From positions 37,842 to 101,841 of the forward strand of contig NZ_BOOJ01000064.1 in the NCBI RefSeq assembly GCF_016863175.1: a stretch of 64,000 bases of DNA, in the 5' to 3' direction. Every line of letters begins with the position of its first letter. Positions within the stretch are counted from its first letter, which is position 1. The translations under genes were made by a program, and so were the position numbers. The notes beneath the pieces are model-generated. The model had not been told where the DNA came from, did no database searches, and saw only the letters and a program-made list of their open reading frames with translations. The stretch comes from Paraplanobispora siamensis. Its GTDB lineage: Bacteria > Actinomycetota > Actinomycetes > Streptosporangiales > Streptosporangiaceae. Of the stretch, positions 1 through 6,864 are shown one piece after another.

Positions 1-1
1 C

Positions 2-271
2 TTCGCCTGCCGCAGCGAGTCGCGCTGGATCGGCCGGCTGCACTGGCGGGACAACCCGCTGCTGCTGTGGGCGGTCGCCTCCGAGATCGTGATGCTGCTG
101 GCCTTCCTCGGCCTGCCCGCGCTGGCGGACCTGCTGGGCGGGACGTTCCCGGACGCGGCGGGCTGGGCGCTGGCCGTCCTGGCGGTTCCCGTCATGGTCC
201 TGGCCGACACCGCGCACAAGGCGTGGCGGGCCCGGCGGGTCACCGCTCGTTCTCGGCCTTCAGCCGCGTAG
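2..271 (+). CDS. Cation-transporting P-type ATPase, C-terminal end (partial)
   Basis: The reading frame is open from the window edge to a TAG at 269-271. It starts with FACRSES, a motif typical of the last transmembrane part of P2-type Ca/Mg-transporting ATPases (Cation_ATPase_C domain). Two hydrophobic segments follow, then a basic tail (AHKAWRARRV). Only about 89 residues are visible, so catalytic motifs lie outside the window and the ion cannot be assigned. The end overlaps the convergent response regulator gene by 32 bp. The mycobacterial DosR regulon contains a comparable ATPase (CtpF), which fits the neighbourhood, but that equivalence is inference. Confidence 0.7.
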   Translation, partial: FACRSESRWIGRLHWRDNPLLLWAVASEIVMLLAFLGLPALADLLGGTFPDAAGWALAVLAVPVMVLADTAHKAWRARRVTARSRPSAA

Positions 272-881
272 CCAGCGCCGCGGCCTGGGTACGGCGCTGC
301 ACGCCGAGCTTGGCCAGCAGGTTGGAGACGTAGTTCTTGACCGTCTTCTCCGCCAGGTGCAGCCGCTCGCCGACCTGCCGGTTGGTCAGCCCCTCGCTGA
401 CCAGCTCCAGGATGTGCCGCTCCTGCTCGGTCAGGCGGGCCAGCGGATCCTTGCGGGCGGACTGCTCGCGCAGCCGGGCCAGCATGGCGGTGGTGGTCTG
501 CGGGTCCAGCAGGGACTGCCCCGAGGCCACGGTGCGCACGGCGCCGACCAGGTCGGAGCCGTGGATCTGCTTGAGCACGTAGCCGGAGGCGCCGGCCATG
601 ACGGCGTTGAACAGCGCGTCGTCGTCGGAGAAGGAGGTCAGCATCAGGCAGGCCAGGCCGGGCAGGGCCGAGCGCACCTCCCGGCAGACGTCCACGCCGT
701 TGCCGTCGGGCAGGCGCACGTCCAGCACCGCCACGTCGGGCCTCAGCGCCAGGATGCGGGCGACGGCCGACTCGGCGCTCTCGGCCTCGCCGATGACCTC
801 GATGTCATCCTCGGAGTCCAGCAGCGTCGCCACGCCGCGCCGTACGACCTCGTGATCGTCCACGAGGAACACACGAATCAT
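240..881 (-). CDS. devR: DevR/DosR-type response regulator (NarL/LuxR family)
   Basis: A 213-residue regulator with a receiver domain (residues 1-120) and a LuxR-type helix-turn-helix (about 148-210). From the start MIRVFLVDDHE the phospho-acceptor is Asp54, with Thr82 and Lys104 at the other switch positions. The recognition helix has Lys179, Lys182 and Asn183, the same numbers and residues as mycobacterial DosR, where they contact the GGGAC half-site. An upstream in-frame Met at 953 is less likely because it adds 24 unrelated residues. No partner histidine kinase lies in the window. It probably controls the palindromes listed below, one of which (984-997) lies about 100 bp upstream of its own start. 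The name rests on these residues only; orthology is inferred. Confidence 0.88.
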   Translation of the reverse strand: MIRVFLVDDHEVVRRGVATLLDSEDDIEVIGEAESAESAVARILALRPDVAVLDVRLPDGNGVDVCREVRSALPGLACLMLTSFSDDDALFNAVMAGASGYVLKQIHGSDLVGAVRTVASGQSLLDPQTTTAMLARLREQSARKDPLARLTEQERHILELVSEGLTNRQVGERLHLAEKTVKNYVSNLLAKLGVQRRTQAAALATRLKAENER

Positions 882-983
882 GACCTCGACGCTAGACCTT
901 CCGGCCCTGTGTGAACAGAAGCATGAATGGAAGCCCATCACGTCCGGCCGCACACGGGACCAGGGACCGACGCCGCGTCACCG

Positions 984-997
984 GGGACCTTCGGCAC
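984..997 (+). promoter_or_regulatory. DosR-like operator box
   Basis: GGGACCTTCGGCAC, one of a family of similar sites in the window. It lies between the divergent regulator gene (start 881) and the membrane-protein gene (start 1082, 84 bp downstream). A further pair of tandem GGGACC half-sites lies at 956-968. Confidence 0.6.
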
Positions 998-1081
998 TGC
1001 CCGGGCCCCGTCCCCGGCGGGAGTCTGAAGGCAGGAACCTCCTCGTCAGAGAGCCCTCATCGGGAACGGGAGGGGGTGAGC

Positions 1082-1516
1082 ATGATGAGGCTGACATGGA
1101 AGGACGCGGTCGCCACGGTGGTCGCGGGTGTCATCGTCGCGGTCTACGTGGCGTTCCTGCAGGGGGTGGATATGGCGATCATCTCCAGTGTGCGGGGCGT
1201 GGCCACCACCATCCTGGTGCTCGGGTTCGTCGGCGGGTGCGCGCTCAGCTCGGCCGACGAGCTGTACGCCGGCCGCAGGACGCCGATGACACAGCTGTTC
1301 ACAGCGGTCGCGAGCCTGCTCGGCGTCACGGCGCTCGTCGCCGGGATCATCGCGCTGGCTGCCGAGAGCGAGGTCGCACTGGCGGTTCTGTTCGCCGCCA
1401 CGATCGCGCTGTGGTTCGTCTCGACGCTGCGGCACGCGCTTCGCGCTCCCGCCGCCGCACCGGCCGGGCGTGACGTGCACGAGGTCATCGAGCCGGAGAG
1501 GACGGCACGGGAATGA
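1082..1516 (+). CDS. Small four-helix membrane protein, unknown function
   Basis: A 144-residue protein beginning MMRLTWKDAV. It has about four predicted transmembrane segments (near residues 10-30, 38-58, 75-98 and 102-120) and a charged cytoplasmic-looking tail. The start at 1082 is chosen because GGGAGGGGG lies just upstream; Met at 1085 is also possible. I do not recognise a named domain. A DosR-like box sits 84 bp upstream, so it is probably a member of the stress regulon. It stands alone between the regulator and the universal stress protein gene. Confidence 0.7.
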   Translation: MMRLTWKDAVATVVAGVIVAVYVAFLQGVDMAIISSVRGVATTILVLGFVGGCALSSADELYAGRRTPMTQLFTAVASLLGVTALVAGIIALAAESEVALAVLFAATIALWFVSTLRHALRAPAAAPAGRDVHEVIEPERTARE

Positions 1517-1621
1517 CCATACCGATCGAGGGGCCGGCGGACGCGGTGAGCGTCCGCCGGCCCCTCGCCTGTCCGGACCCGCCGGGCCGGTGAAGCTCTC
1601 CAGGCCGGTGACCGCCCGCAG

Positions 1622-1635
1622 AAGGCGTTGGTCCC
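1622..1635 (-). promoter_or_regulatory. DosR-like operator box
   Basis: Read on the minus strand the site is GGGACCAACGCCTT. It lies 96 bp before the GTG of the universal stress protein gene that opens the USP-CBS unit. Confidence 0.6.
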
Positions 1636-1731
1636 TGCAGGAGATGACGTTCGGCCGGTGCCGGAACCCGCGCGCGAGTGTGCGATGGGGGTGAAGGACA
1701 CCGAAGCTCTTCTCCGGAAGGGAGGCCGGCC

Positions 1732-2601
1732 GTGACCGGACTGATCGTCGTCGGCGTCGACGGGTCCGCCCCCGCGACGGCGGCGCTGGACTGGGCGAGT
1801 GAGGAGGCCGCGCGCCGCGGCGCGGCACTGAAGATCGTGCATGTGCACGAGCCGTGGGCCGCCGCCACTCCCTTCTTCCGGGCGGGAGTGGCGGACGACC
1901 CGGCGGCCGGATACGGCCGGGAGACGCTGGAGGCGGCCGAGCGACGGGCCTGTGAACGTGCCCCCGCCATCGAGATCACCACCGACCTGGCGACCGGGGC
2001 GGTGGTCGAGCGGCTCAAGGCCGAGTCAGAAGGAGCCGACGAACTGGTGATCGGGAGCAGAGGGCTGGGGGGCTTCGCCGGCCTGGTACTCGGCTCGGTC
2101 GGCCTGGCCCTGGCCGGGCACGCGGCCGTCCCCGTCGTGGTGGTGCGTACGGCGGCCCGGACCGCGCACGGCGTGATCGTGGCCGGGTTCGACGGCTCCG
2201 AGCATTCGGAGGCCGCGCTGGAGTACGCCTTCACCCAGGCCCGGCTGCGGGGCTGCCGGCTGCGGGCGGTCCACGCCTGGCAGATGCCCATGGTCTCGCC
2301 CTACGCGCTGGGCTACAGCCCGGTGGTGAAGGGCCTCTACCGGGACGAGGCCGAGGTGGTCCGGCAGTACCTGGCGCCCTGGCGGGAGAAATACCCCGAC
2401 ATCGAGGTGGAGGAGGCGGCCGTGTGCGACCACCCGGTCCGCGCGCTGTCGGACGCCTCGCGCCGGGCGGACCTGGTCGTGGTGGGCTCGCGCGGGCTGG
2501 GCGGATTCGGCGCGGCCGTACTGGGCTCGGTCGGCCATGGCGTGCTGCACCGCGCACACTGCCCGGTCGCCGTGGTGCGACCGCGTGAGGAGGAACGATG
2601 A
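1732..2601 (+). CDS. Universal stress protein, two tandem USP domains
   Basis: A 289-residue protein with two USP domains (about 1-140 and 145-289). Each begins with a beta strand and a GVDGS or GFDGS loop and ends in the ATP-binding signature (GSRGLGGFAGLVLGS and GSRGLGGFGAAVLGS). The GTG start at 1732 is preceded by AGGGAGG at six bases and gives VTGLIVVGVDGS as the N-terminus. Such tandem USPs are core members of DosR-type regulons in mycobacteria (Rv1996, Rv2005c and Rv2623 types). The stop codon overlaps the next ATG (ATGA), so translation is coupled to the CBS protein. It resembles the second intact USP at 40227. Confidence 0.93.
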   Translation: MTGLIVVGVDGSAPATAALDWASEEAARRGAALKIVHVHEPWAAATPFFRAGVADDPAAGYGRETLEAAERRACERAPAIEITTDLATGAVVERLKAESEGADELVIGSRGLGGFAGLVLGSVGLALAGHAAVPVVVVRTAARTAHGVIVAGFDGSEHSEAALEYAFTQARLRGCRLRAVHAWQMPMVSPYALGYSPVVKGLYRDEAEVVRQYLAPWREKYPDIEVEEAAVCDHPVRALSDASRRADLVVVGSRGLGGFGAAVLGSVGHGVLHRAHCPVAVVRPREEER

Positions 2602-3080
2602 ACAACCGGGCGCTGACCGCCGGACAGGTGATGAACCGTGTCCTGGTCACGATCACCCCTGAGGAGTCGCCGCTGATGGCCTGGGAGCTGATGCGCCGGG
2701 CGGAGGTCCACCACCTTCCGGTGCTCGACGCCCACGGCCGGCTGCTGGGCATCCTCACCCGCCAGGACCTGTCCGACCACTGGTCCGGCGGCCCCGCCCA
2801 GCAGGCCCACCGCCCGATCCGCGACCTGCTCGGCCGGCGCAGGACGCCGCGGGCCCATCCGGACCAGCCGCTGTCGGAGGTGGCCGCGATGATGCTCGAC
2901 GCCGGCTGTGACGCGGTACCGGTTCTCGGCGACCGCGCCCGCCTGGTCGGGATGATCACCACCGTGGACGTGCTGAAGGCCGTGGCCGGGCGCGCCCCCG
3001 ACACCGAGCAGGAGGGGGAGGTGCGGACTGCACTGTTCCGCATCGAGCCCGTGGCGCTCTCACCGCAGGATCCCGCCTGA
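2598..3080 (+). CDS. CBS-domain pair protein
   Basis: A 160-residue protein that is essentially two CBS domains (about residues 8-60 and 75-130). Signature stretches are VHHLPVLDAHGRLLGILTRQDL and CDAVPVLGDRARLVGMITTVDVL. Paired CBS domains usually bind adenosyl ligands; Hrp1 (Rv2626c) is a DosR-regulated analogue. It overlaps the USP stop by 4 bp, so the two form one unit. The last 95 bp, encoding GRAPDTEQ to the stop, are duplicated downstream at 5371-5465. Confidence 0.9.
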   Translation: MNNRALTAGQVMNRVLVTITPEESPLMAWELMRRAEVHHLPVLDAHGRLLGILTRQDLSDHWSGGPAQQAHRPIRDLLGRRRTPRAHPDQPLSEVAAMMLDAGCDAVPVLGDRARLVGMITTVDVLKAVAGRAPDTEQEGEVRTALFRIEPVALSPQDPA

Positions 3081-3164
3081 CCCCGCCGGCGGGCCGGTGC
3101 CGGCCTCTGCGGTGCTCCCCCCCCGCCGGTGCGGCCGCCGTACGAAGCATGAAGGGAGAGCGTG

Positions 3165-4592
3165 ATGCGTCAGCTGAGCGCTCTGGACGAGCAGTTCCTC
3201 GACTTCGAGACGGAGGCGGACGTCGCCAACGTCGCGGGGCTGGCGATCCTGGAACGCGAGGTGTCCAGGGACGAGCTGTTCGTCCTGCTGAAGGATCGGC
3301 TGGGGCGCGTGGAACAACTGCGGCAGCGGTTGAAAGGCGTCCCGTTCCGGCTCGACCGGCCCTACTGGGTGGCCGACGCCGAAGTCGACCTGGACTATCA
3401 CCTGCGTGAGCTGGCCCTGCCCTCGCCCGGGAACGACGCCCAGCTGGGCGAGCAGGTCGCCCGGCTGCACGAGCGGCGGCTGGACCGCACCAGGCCGCTG
3501 TGGGAGATGTACCTGATCCAGAGCCTGGCCGGTGGCCGCTCGGCGGTCTACACGAAGCTGCACCACGCCGCGATCGACGGCCTGGGCGGCGCCGACGTGC
3601 TCGCCTCGCTCATGGACCCGTCCGCCGAACCGGAGCGCGATCACGCGGGGGAACCGCCTCCCTCCGGCCCCGACGGGCCGCTGCACGTGCCGTGGATGCT
3701 GGCGCGCGGCGCCCTGCACGCGCTGACCGGCCCCACCCACGTCCTCCGCTTCCTCGCCGAGGCGATACCCCATCTGGACGAGATCCCGGTCGTCTCCCGC
3801 ATCCCCGGCACCGGGCAGGTGTCCCGGGTCACGAGATGGCTGAGCGGGCGGTCGCGGCCGGAGCTGCCCCACCTGCCCACCCCGCGCACACCGCTGAGCG
3901 GGCCGGTCTCCGCCCACCGCCGCTTCGCCTTCGCCGAGCTCCCGCTCGACGAGGTCAAACGCGTCAAGAACGCGTTCGGCGTCACGGTCAACGACGTGGT
4001 CCTGGCGCTGGCGGCCACCGCGGTCCGGCGCTGGCTGGCCGGGCACGCGATGCTCCCCGCCGAGCCGCTGATCGTGGGAGTGCCCTTCGCGCTGAGGCGA
4101 CCCGGTGAAGGCGGACGCGGCAACCAGGTCACGATCATGACCGTGCCGCTGCCGACCCACGTCGCCGACGTCCGGCGGAGGCTGCAGGAGGTGCACGCGT
4201 CCATGGAACGGCTCAAGGCCCGGCTCGATCCGGTGCCCGCGAGCTGGATGCGGGAGTTCACCGAGAGCCTGCCGGCCGCTCTGACCGGACTGGCCGACCG
4301 GGCCGCGTTCGCGCTGCTCGGGCAGGCGGCGCCGCCGATGAACCTGATCGTCTCGAACGTCCCCGGCCCGCAGGTGCCCCTGTTCGTCGCCGGAGCCCGC
4401 CTGCTGGCGCACTATCCGGTCTCGGTGGTGACCGGCGTCAGCGGCGGGCTCAACATCACGGTCTTCTCCTACGACGGCCGCCTGGATGTCGGGATCACCG
4501 CCTGCCGGGACATGGTGCCCGACGTGTGGGCCGTCCCCGGCTACCTGAAGGAGGCGCTGGAGGAGCTCACGGCGCTGCTGGACGCCCCCTAG
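3165..4592 (+). CDS. Wax ester synthase / diacylglycerol acyltransferase (WS/DGAT)
   Basis: A 475-residue bifunctional acyltransferase of the WS/DGAT family, which esterifies diacylglycerol or fatty alcohols with acyl-CoA to build storage lipid at the membrane. The catalytic HHxxxDG motif is HHAAIDG at about residues 133-139, and the second conserved block is NLIVSNVPGPQ. The N-terminus (LSALDEQFLDFET) is typical. ATG 3165 is preferred over GTG 3162 because AGGGAG lies six bases before it. It follows the USP-CBS pair by 84 bp, probably in the same unit. Tgs1 of M. tuberculosis is the DosR-regulated counterpart. Full family length; no damage seen. Confidence 0.93.
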   Translation: MRQLSALDEQFLDFETEADVANVAGLAILEREVSRDELFVLLKDRLGRVEQLRQRLKGVPFRLDRPYWVADAEVDLDYHLRELALPSPGNDAQLGEQVARLHERRLDRTRPLWEMYLIQSLAGGRSAVYTKLHHAAIDGLGGADVLASLMDPSAEPERDHAGEPPPSGPDGPLHVPWMLARGALHALTGPTHVLRFLAEAIPHLDEIPVVSRIPGTGQVSRVTRWLSGRSRPELPHLPTPRTPLSGPVSAHRRFAFAELPLDEVKRVKNAFGVTVNDVVLALAATAVRRWLAGHAMLPAEPLIVGVPFALRRPGEGGRGNQVTIMTVPLPTHVADVRRRLQEVHASMERLKARLDPVPASWMREFTESLPAALTGLADRAAFALLGQAAPPMNLIVSNVPGPQVPLFVAGARLLAHYPVSVVTGVSGGLNITVFSYDGRLDVGITACRDMVPDVWAVPGYLKEALEELTALLDAP

Positions 4593-4676
4593 CGCCGTGA
4601 CGGCGAGCGGCGCCGCCCGACCCGCCCCGGCGGGACGGCGCGCCCGCGTCCCGGCCGGCGGGAGAAGGACGGAGTC

Positions 4677-5360
4677 ATGCTGGGTGCGCTGAACGACCTG
4701 CTTGCCGGGCTGCTCGACCTGCTGGCCGGGCAGGGCTTCCTGGTGGTCGGCGCCGCCCTCCTGGCGCTGCTGGCGATGGAGGGTTCGCTGCTGATCGGCC
4801 TGCTGGTGCCCGCGGACGCGGCCATCTTGATGGCGGGCATCGCTTCGGAGGGTCCCGCCGAGGTCGCCGGCGTGGTCGTGGCGGGGGTGGCCGGGTGCTA
4901 TCTGGGCGCCTCCGGCGGTTACCTGATCGGCAGGATGTACGGCACGCGGCTGCGGCGCGGCCGCGCCGGCCGCTGGGTCGGTGCACGGCGCTGGGAGCGC
5001 GCCGAGCGCCTCATGGGCGGGACCGACGGCGGGGTGACCCTCGCGGTGGCCTACTTCCTGCCGGTCGCCCACGCCCTCACCCCGGTGCTGGCCGGCACGC
5101 TGAACATGCCCTACCGGCGTTTCGTCGGCTGGGCGATGACCGGCGCGGCCGCCTGGGTGACGTTCTACGTGGTGATCGGCGCGGTCGCCGGGAGCGCCGC
5201 CAGGCAGCACCAGGATCTGCTGGTCCCGCTGACCGCCGCGGTGGCGGTCCTGGTCGGCGGCACGGTGCTGGCGATCAGGCGGTTCACCGCCGCGCGCCTG
5301 TCGCGCGGTCGCGAGCACGCCCTCTCCGGGCCGTTCAGCCGGGACCATGGACTCTGGTGA
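4677..5360 (+). CDS. DedA / SNARE-associated family membrane protein
   Basis: A 227-residue integral membrane protein of the DedA family. The conserved core includes LLVPADAAILMAG (the family E/P-rich re-entrant region, with Pro but a substituted acidic residue) and the second re-entrant loop YFLPVAHALTPVLAGTLNMPYRRF. DedA proteins act as lipid-carrier or phospholipid flippases coupled to proton motive force. The ATG follows a purine-rich GGAGAAGGACGGAG. It lies about 85 bp after the WS/DGAT gene on the same strand. Its 3' coding sequence (5259-5307) recurs as a fragment at 6378-6426, and a CBS-gene fragment starts 10 bp after its stop. Confidence 0.85.
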   Translation: MLGALNDLLAGLLDLLAGQGFLVVGAALLALLAMEGSLLIGLLVPADAAILMAGIASEGPAEVAGVVVAGVAGCYLGASGGYLIGRMYGTRLRRGRAGRWVGARRWERAERLMGGTDGGVTLAVAYFLPVAHALTPVLAGTLNMPYRRFVGWAMTGAAAWVTFYVVIGAVAGSAARQHQDLLVPLTAAVAVLVGGTVLAIRRFTAARLSRGREHALSGPFSRDHGLW

Positions 5361-5370
5361 GCCGCGCCCG

Positions 5371-5465
5371 CCGGGCGCGCCCCCGACACCGAGCAGGAGG
5401 CGGAGGTGCGGACCGCGCCGTTCCGCATCGAACCCGTGGCGCTATCGCCGCAGGAACCCGCCTGA
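5371..5465 (+). pseudogene. Duplicated 3' end of the CBS gene
   Basis: This 95-bp stretch matches 2986-3080 without gaps at 87 of 95 positions and ends at the same TGA. The reading frame is kept (GRAPDTEQEAEVRTAPFRIEPVALSPQEPA), and several differences change amino acids, as in a diverged paralogue rather than a fresh copy. The rest of the gene is missing, and the fragment lies in the same frame directly after the dedA stop. Confidence 0.85.
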
Positions 5466-5582
5466 CATCCCACCGGACGGCGCTCTGCACGGCGGGTTCC
5501 TGGAACGCGCCATAACGAAATTGCAGGTTCGCCTCCGACCGGACGCTGACCAGCGCATCGCTTCCGGGTGCCCGGCTCATCT

Positions 5583-5599
5583 GTTCCCGTGGCGGGAAC
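5583..5599. repeat. Inverted repeat upstream of a SigB-type promoter
   Basis: GTTCCCG, three bases, CGGGAAC: a perfect 7-bp inverted repeat ending six bases before the predicted -35 element. It could be an operator. Confidence 0.5.
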
Positions 5600-5604
5600 G
5601 CGGC

Positions 5605-5630
5605 GTTTTCCGGTGTCCGAAGCGGGTAAC
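5605..5630 (+). promoter_or_regulatory. Predicted SigB/SigF-type stress promoter
   Basis: GTTT, 15 bases, then GGGTAAC at 5624-5630. This matches the actinobacterial stress-sigma consensus (GNNT, N14-16, GGGTAY). It would start transcription near 5637 and give a leader of about 65 bases ahead of the secreted protein gene at 5702. Confidence 0.55.
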
Positions 5631-5655
5631 CGTACGCCGCCTGGCCGGGCGATCA

Positions 5656-5678
5656 GAGTGTCGCAGGAGGCGACACTC
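5656..5678 (+). promoter_or_regulatory. Leader hairpin with AGGAG loop
   Basis: GAGTGTCGC and GCGACACTC form a perfect 9-bp stem with the five-base loop AGGAG. It would lie in the mRNA leader of the gene at 5702, just before the functional ribosome site AAGGAGG at 5685-5691. Confidence 0.55.
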
Positions 5679-5701
5679 CGAGCCAAGGAGGCATCAGCCC
5701 G

Positions 5702-6247
5702 ATGCAGTTACGAATCGGCATCATCGCAATACTCTCGGCGATAGTCGCCGTGCTCGTACCGAGTACGAGTCACGCCACGTCCTCGTCAGCACCGGGGAAC
5801 ACCTTCGCAGCAGACCCAGGGGGCACCCTCACGGTCGAACAGGTCACCGGAACCGTCGCCGGCGGCGGCAGCGCCGTCGGCACATTCACCCCGACCGCTT
5901 TCACCCAGGTCGGCGACACGCTCACGGCGACCGGCACTCTGAACGCCACCCTCACCGACGCGGCCGGTGCCGTCATCGGCACGACCACCCGCACGATCAC
6001 CCTCGACGTCCAGAGCGCCAACCAGGCGACCTGCACGATCCTCGACCTCACGCTCGGGCCGCTGGACCTCGACCTGCTGGGTCTGGAGGTCCACCTGAAC
6101 CGGGTTCACCTGGTCATCGAGGCGGACCCGGGACCGGGCAACCTGCTGGGCAACCTGCTGTGCGCCATAGCCAACCTGCTCAACGGCGGTAGCCCGCTGG
6201 GTAGCATCGCGGATCTGCTCAACCAGATCCTGCGGCTGTTCGGCTAG
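5702..6247 (+). CDS. Secreted protein of unknown function, Leu/Gly/Asn-rich C-terminus
   Basis: A 181-residue protein with a signal peptide (basic start, hydrophobic 8-20, then a likely cleavage after SHA near residue 25). The mature part starts with a beta-rich region of T/V/G composition. It is followed by LDLTLGPLDLDLLGLEVHLNRVHLVIEA and a GNLLGNLLCAIANLLNGG tail with two cysteines (CTILD and LLCAI) that may pair. I recognise similar secreted proteins in actinomycetes but no assigned function. It has its own SigB-type promoter and a structured leader. Confidence 0.75.
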   Translation: MQLRIGIIAILSAIVAVLVPSTSHATSSSAPGNTFAADPGGTLTVEQVTGTVAGGGSAVGTFTPTAFTQVGDTLTATGTLNATLTDAAGAVIGTTTRTITLDVQSANQATCTILDLTLGPLDLDLLGLEVHLNRVHLVIEADPGPGNLLGNLLCAIANLLNGGSPLGSIADLLNQILRLFG

Positions 6248-6377
6248 CGCCGCTCCGGAACGGCGCTGATCCAGCGCGTCCGTCCGGGGCCGCCGCCACA
6301 GCAGGCGGCCCCGGACGCACCTTCCCGTGCGCGAAGCTCATCTCGTCGCTCATCTCGTCTCATCCGATCTGATGCGA

Positions 6378-6426
6378 GGCACGGTACCGGCGATCAAGCG
6401 GTTCACCGCCGCGCGCCTGTCGCGCG
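6378..6426 (+). pseudogene. Duplicated 3' fragment of the dedA gene
   Basis: This 49-bp stretch matches 5259-5307 at 46 positions with no gaps and keeps frame phase. Nothing else of a second dedA gene is visible. With the CBS fragment at 5371 it suggests that a duplicated CBS/dedA segment was lost except for its ends. Confidence 0.75.
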
Positions 6427-6431
6427 TTTCC

Positions 6432-6445
6432 GGGACCTTCGCCTC
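6432..6445 (+). promoter_or_regulatory. DosR-like operator box
   Basis: GGGACCTTCGCCTC, 91 bp before the start of the small membrane protein gene at 6537. It follows the dedA fragment directly. Confidence 0.6.
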
Positions 6446-6536
6446 TACACGGCGGCCGCACCACCGGCGAGCATGACGGTAGACGGTCCGGGACCCCCGT
6501 GCGGGCGTGTCCCCGAGCCGGTGAGGAGGCTGTGAG

Positions 6537-6854
6537 ATGACCGGTAGATCGATCCGGCGTGCGCGCAGGATGCGGTGGGACGACATGTCGCCGCGTCAGC
6601 GTGGCGCCGTCATCGCGCTGGCGTCGATCGAGTTCGCGCTCACCTCCGCCGCCGCGGTGGACCTGTGGCTGCGGCCGCAGTCCGGTGTGCGGGGACACAA
6701 GGCACTGTGGTGGCCGGTGATCTTCGTCCAGCCGGTCGGCCCGATCCTGTACCTGCTGCTGGGCCGTCACCCCGGCGACACCGGCACCGCGCCGTCGCCG
6801 CCGGCCCCCGAGCCGGCACCGGCCGAGCGGCGCGCGGTCGCCCCTTCCCCATGA
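6537..6854 (+). CDS. Small membrane protein with PLDc_N-like domain
   Basis: A 105-residue protein. After a basic N-terminus (RSIRRARRMRWDDM) there are two hydrophobic helices (about 25-45 and 58-75). The latter ends in WPVIFVQPVGPILYLLLGR, which fits the phospholipase D N-terminal (PLDc_N) family found alone as a small membrane protein. The C-terminus is Pro/Ala-rich. GAGGAGG at 6523-6529 supports this ATG. The stop lies 10 bp before the next start, so the two genes form an operon behind the DosR-like box at 6432. Confidence 0.75.
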   Translation: MTGRSIRRARRMRWDDMSPRQRGAVIALASIEFALTSAAAVDLWLRPQSGVRGHKALWWPVIFVQPVGPILYLLLGRHPGDTGTAPSPPAPEPAPAERRAVAPSP

Positions 6855-6864
6855 GGTGACGGTC

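Noticed and set aside
3060..5348. A 762-codon open frame on the minus strand opposite the WS/DGAT and dedA genes
   Set aside because: Its product is low-complexity (Gly, Arg, Gln, His rich) and it lies exactly opposite two well-supported genes; high-GC DNA often leaves such antisense frames open.
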